From the NCBI GenBank assembly GCA_018970845.1, contig JAGWVO010000031.1, forward strand, positions 1 to 16,608: DNA of 16,608 nucleotides, read 5' to 3'. How positions within the stretch are numbered: position 1 is the first letter of the stretch; each line of letters begins with the position of its first letter. Under the pieces are notes generated by a model. The model saw nothing but the letters and a program-made list of their open reading frames with translations, searched no databases and was not told where the DNA came from. Positions 13,877 to 16,608 of the stretch are shown here, piece after piece. The stretch is from Planctomycetota bacterium (lineage in GTDB: Bacteria > Planctomycetota > Planctomycetia > Gemmatales > Gemmataceae). Position numbers and translations under genes: made by a program.

Positions 13877-15454
13877 ATGAATAAGATGTTGGCGGCATGG
13901 GCGTTGGCGGCCCTCACGACCCAAGCGATGGCATGGCCGGAAAAATCACCCGAGTCAACCAAACCCTCCACCGCGGTGACCGCGGCCGCCACGGCCTTGG
14001 CCAAGTCGGTGGACAGCGCCGTGGCCGCCAAGTGCAAGGAATCGGGCATCGCCCTGTCTCCCCGCGCCACGGATGCCGAGTTCCTCCGCCGGGTTCACCT
14101 CGACCTCGTCGGCAAGATCCCCACCATTGAAAAGGCGCGCGCCTTCCTCGACAGCAACGACGCCGAAAAGCGTGCCAAGCTGATCGACGAACTCCTGGCC
14201 AGTCCCGATTTCGGCCGGCACATGGCCGATATCTGGCAAACCCTGCTCCTGAGCAAGAACAGCACGGCCCGCCGCCTCGACACCGGCGTGTTCGTGGATT
14301 GGCTGGCTCACCAATTCAACGAAAACCGTCCGTGGGATGGGATGGTTCGCGACATCGTCACGGCCAAGGGCCCCCAGGACAAGAACCCCGCCACCACCTT
14401 CTGGCTGTCGCAGGTCAGCGTCGACAACATGACCGACACGGTCTGCAAGGTGTTCCTCGGCGTGCAGCTGCAATGCGCCCAATGCCACAACCATCCGTTC
14501 ACCGGCTGGAAGCAGGACGAATATTGGGGCCTCGCCGGATTCTTCCTGAATGTGCGGGCCCAACCGCCGGGCAACAAGCAAACCACCTCGCCGGTGGTGG
14601 CGGAGACGAAGGCGGCTCGCAACCGCAGGAACGCGCTGCCCGAATCGGCCAAGATGGTGCCGCCCAAGTTCTTCCGCGGTGAAGTCGCGAAGTTGGGCAC
14701 CAGCGCGGAAGTCCGCCCCGTGTTCGCCGAGTGGCTGTGCGGGGAGAACAATCCCTACCTGGCCCGTGCGATGGTGAACCGACTGTGGGCCCAGATGTTC
14801 AGCCGAGGCCTCGTGCATCCCGTGGACAACATCCACGACGGCAATCCCGCCAGCCACCCCGAACTGCTGGAAGACCTCACCCAGCGCTTCAAGTCGGGCA
14901 AGTTCGATGTGAAGTCCTTCATCAAGGGGATATGCCTTTCGGAGACATACCAAAGGTCGAGCAAGCCTGTCGAAGGCAACAAGGACGCCGTGATCGACAG
15001 CTATGCCCGCATGCCCGTGAAGGTGCTCACCCCCGAGCAGATGTATGACAGCCTGCAAATGGTGCTGGGTGTGGCCACGGGTCCGGCCGCGCGGAAGATG
15101 GCCGCCGCGGGCGCCAAGGGAGGCAAGGGCGCCCGGGCCCAATTCGTCGCCTTCTTCGCCGGCGAGGAGGATGCCGAGGCCACCGAATACCAGGCCGGCA
15201 TTCCCCAGGCCCTGCAGCTCATGAACGCTCCGAGGATGAATTCACCCGCCCCGGCGCTCAAGCTTGTTTCCGGCTCGTCAGACCCGGCCGTGGCGGTGGA
15301 AACCCTCTACCTGGCCACCCTGTCGCGCAAGCCGAGCAGCGCCGAGGTCGCCATGGCCAAGGAACACGCCAGGAAAATGGACGCTCCCCGGCAGGCACCC
15401 GCCGACCTGCTTTGGGCCCTCGTGAACTCAAGCGAATTCGCCACCAACCACTAA
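13877..15454 (+). CDS. DUF1549/DUF1553 (PSCyt2/PSD1) planctomycete protein
   Basis: This 525-residue protein begins with a signal peptide (MNKMLAAWALAALTTQAMA). The DUF1549 part (about 35-240) has EFLRRVHLDLVGKIPT, the DELLASPDFGRHMADIW block and CAQCHNHPF (Cys200, Cys203, His204), a CxxCH motif that may bind haem. DUF1553 (about 265-520) has NNPYLARAMVNRLWAQMFSRGLV, a DNIHDGNPASHPELLEDL block and SETYQRSS. It is a short version without the extra N-terminal cytochrome or carbohydrate-binding domains many relatives carry. Function is unknown; these proteins are abundant in planctomycetes and pair with DUF1501 proteins, as here (31 nt gap). GGAGG at 13862-13866 stands 10 nt before the ATG and 4 nt before an in-frame GTG at 13871, so the start could be two codons earlier. 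Confidence 0.92.
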   Translation: MNKMLAAWALAALTTQAMAWPEKSPESTKPSTAVTAAATALAKSVDSAVAAKCKESGIALSPRATDAEFLRRVHLDLVGKIPTIEKARAFLDSNDAEKRAKLIDELLASPDFGRHMADIWQTLLLSKNSTARRLDTGVFVDWLAHQFNENRPWDGMVRDIVTAKGPQDKNPATTFWLSQVSVDNMTDTVCKVFLGVQLQCAQCHNHPFTGWKQDEYWGLAGFFLNVRAQPPGNKQTTSPVVAETKAARNRRNALPESAKMVPPKFFRGEVAKLGTSAEVRPVFAEWLCGENNPYLARAMVNRLWAQMFSRGLVHPVDNIHDGNPASHPELLEDLTQRFKSGKFDVKSFIKGICLSETYQRSSKPVEGNKDAVIDSYARMPVKVLTPEQMYDSLQMVLGVATGPAARKMAAAGAKGGKGARAQFVAFFAGEEDAEATEYQAGIPQALQLMNAPRMNSPAPALKLVSGSSDPAVAVETLYLATLSRKPSSAEVAMAKEHARKMDAPRQAPADLLWALVNSSEFATNH

Positions 15455-15485
15455 GCGCCAACCACAAGCGAAGGAAGAAGATCCC

Positions 15486-16608
15486 ATGACCTCGATCATC
15501 GACATCGCCGCCGCCTCTGGACTCAATCGACGCGACGCCATGCGGCTTTCCGCCGCTGGCGTGGGCGCCTGCTCGTTCTCAGGCTGGCTGCCGGTGCTGG
15601 CCCAGGCCGAAACCAAGCTCAAGTCGAACGCCAAGGCCTGCATTGTCCTGTACATGGACGGCGGCCCCAGCCACAAGGACACCTTCGACCTCAAGCCTGA
15701 AAGCCAGGGAGCGGGCGAGTTCAAGCCGATCGGCACCTCGGCCACCGGCGTGGCCATCAGCGAGCACCTGCCCAACCTGGCCAAGCAGATGCACCGGATC
15801 GCCCTTCTCCGCGGCATGAGCACTCCCGAGGGCGCCCACCCCCGCGCCAAGTACATGCTTCACACCGGCTACCGCGAAGGCCAGGGCGGCATCCAGTACC
15901 CGTCGCTGGGATCGATCGTTTCCAGCGAGATCGGCAAGGCCGACTTTGCCATTCCCAATTTCGTCTGCGTCGGCAATCGCGCCTACGGGGCCGCCTATCT
16001 CGGGCCCCGCCACCAACCGCTCGTGGTGAACGACCCGTCCAAGGGCGTGGAAAACCTCAAGACGGCCCTCGGCATGGGACAGTTCGACAAGCGCGTCGGC
16101 CTGCTCGAGCAGATGGAGGCGGGTTTCCGCAAGGAATACCCCGTGGGCGCCGGTGTCGACCATCAGGTGAACTACCAGCGCGCCGTCACCATGATGAAAA
16201 GCCGCGAGGCCGCCGCCTTCGACCTGTCGAAGGAATCCGAGGCGATCGTGGCCAAGTACGGTTCCGGCAAGTTCGCGCAGGGGTGCCTCATGGCCCGCCG
16301 CCTCGTGGAGACGGGCGTGAAGTTCGTGGAGGTGAACCTGGGCGGCTGGGACACGCACGAGAACAACTTCGAGCGGGTGAAGAACTTGTCGGCCACCATC
16401 GATAAACCGATCGCCGCGCTGCTGGATGACCTGGCCGGCAGGGGCTTGCTCGACAGCACGCTCGTGGTGTGGATGGGCGACTTCGGCCGCACCCCGAAGA
16501 TCAACCAGCGTGGCGAAAAGCCGGGCCGTGACCACTATCCCCGCGCCTGGACCTCATGGATGGCCGGCGGTGGCGTCAAGGGCGGGCAGGTGATCGGACG
16601 CACCGACA
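15486..16608 (+). CDS. DUF1501 protein, Tat-exported (3' end cut off)
   Basis: An open frame from ATG 15486 runs off the window after 374 codons; the family is usually 400-480 residues. The N-terminus holds a twin-arginine signal (NRRDAMRLS at 14-22, then a hydrophobic stretch to VLAQA), so a folded, perhaps cofactor-bearing protein is exported. Family marks are CIVLYMDGGPSHKDTFDLKP, LLRGMSTPEGAHPRAKYMLHTGY, the NLGGWDTHENN motif (around 284-293) and MGDFGRTPKIN, then RDHYPRAW. DUF1501 has an alkaline phosphatase/sulfatase-like fold with Asp and His placed as metal ligands. The substrate is unknown. AAGGAAG precedes the ATG. It follows the DUF1549/DUF1553 gene, its standard partner, and they probably share a transcript and a process outside the cytoplasm. 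Confidence 0.92.
   Translation, partial: MTSIIDIAAASGLNRRDAMRLSAAGVGACSFSGWLPVLAQAETKLKSNAKACIVLYMDGGPSHKDTFDLKPESQGAGEFKPIGTSATGVAISEHLPNLAKQMHRIALLRGMSTPEGAHPRAKYMLHTGYREGQGGIQYPSLGSIVSSEIGKADFAIPNFVCVGNRAYGAAYLGPRHQPLVVNDPSKGVENLKTALGMGQFDKRVGLLEQMEAGFRKEYPVGAGVDHQVNYQRAVTMMKSREAAAFDLSKESEAIVAKYGSGKFAQGCLMARRLVETGVKFVEVNLGGWDTHENNFERVKNLSATIDKPIAALLDDLAGRGLLDSTLVVWMGDFGRTPKINQRGEKPGRDHYPRAWTSWMAGGGVKGGQVIGRTD

Noticed and set aside
14474..14488. CxxCH in the DUF1549 protein as proof of a c-type cytochrome
   Set aside because: The motif is a conserved family feature, but haem attachment cannot be told from sequence alone, so it is stated only as possible.

Overview
The window is GC-rich DNA (by eye well over 60% G+C) with tightly packed genes. 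The organism is most likely a planctomycete or a close PVC-group relative. Pointers to this are the paired DUF1549/DUF1553 and DUF1501 genes at the right end, the C-terminal haem-binding module of the Planctomycetes/Verrucomicrobia type in the 7543-10707 protein, and a Ser/Thr kinase with leucine-rich repeats behind one membrane helix. This placement rests on gene families alone, because no rRNA or other marker is present. No stretch over 300 nt lacks a gene, and I see no tRNA, rRNA, CRISPR array or phage gene.

Left part (1-2555): a small HUH/Y1 transposase of the RAYT (REP-associated) type reads rightward. A leftward Ser/Thr kinase faces it. The 180-nt gap upstream of the kinase is filled by palindromic repeats. 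Four full copies of a 27-nt REP-like hairpin (28-54, 2415-2441, 2507-2533, 10712-10738) and several half copies lie in non-coding DNA. Differences between full copies keep or improve base pairing, and each begins with GGAG in one orientation, so they look like the natural substrate of the transposase.

Middle-left (2556-5344): a leftward two-gene unit holds an exported helical-repeat protein and an ABC-F ATPase. A divergent AT-rich promoter region separates it from a rightward unit (5452-10707). That unit has a Tm-1-like (UPF0261) protein overlapping a PEP-hydrolase-like TIM-barrel protein by ATGA, followed 34 nt later by a 1054-residue secreted dehydrogenase-like protein with a beta-propeller, a PKD domain and two c-type haem sites. 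In plants the first two proteins are fused into one (Tm-1).

Middle-right (10775-13781): a compact sulfane-sulfur operon holds an ArsR-family repressor, an exported rhodanese, a YgaP-like membrane rhodanese, and a CoA-disulfide/persulfide reductase with its own rhodanese domain. A near-consensus promoter with a palindromic putative operator between -35 and -10 precedes it. The likely job is sensing and handling of persulfide or polysulfide in the periplasm, the membrane and the cytoplasm.

Right end (13877-16608): a DUF1549/DUF1553 protein and a DUF1501 protein form the usual planctomycete pair. The second is cut off by the window end. The two most interesting signals are the covarying REP family with its resident transposase and the three-rhodanese sulfur operon.
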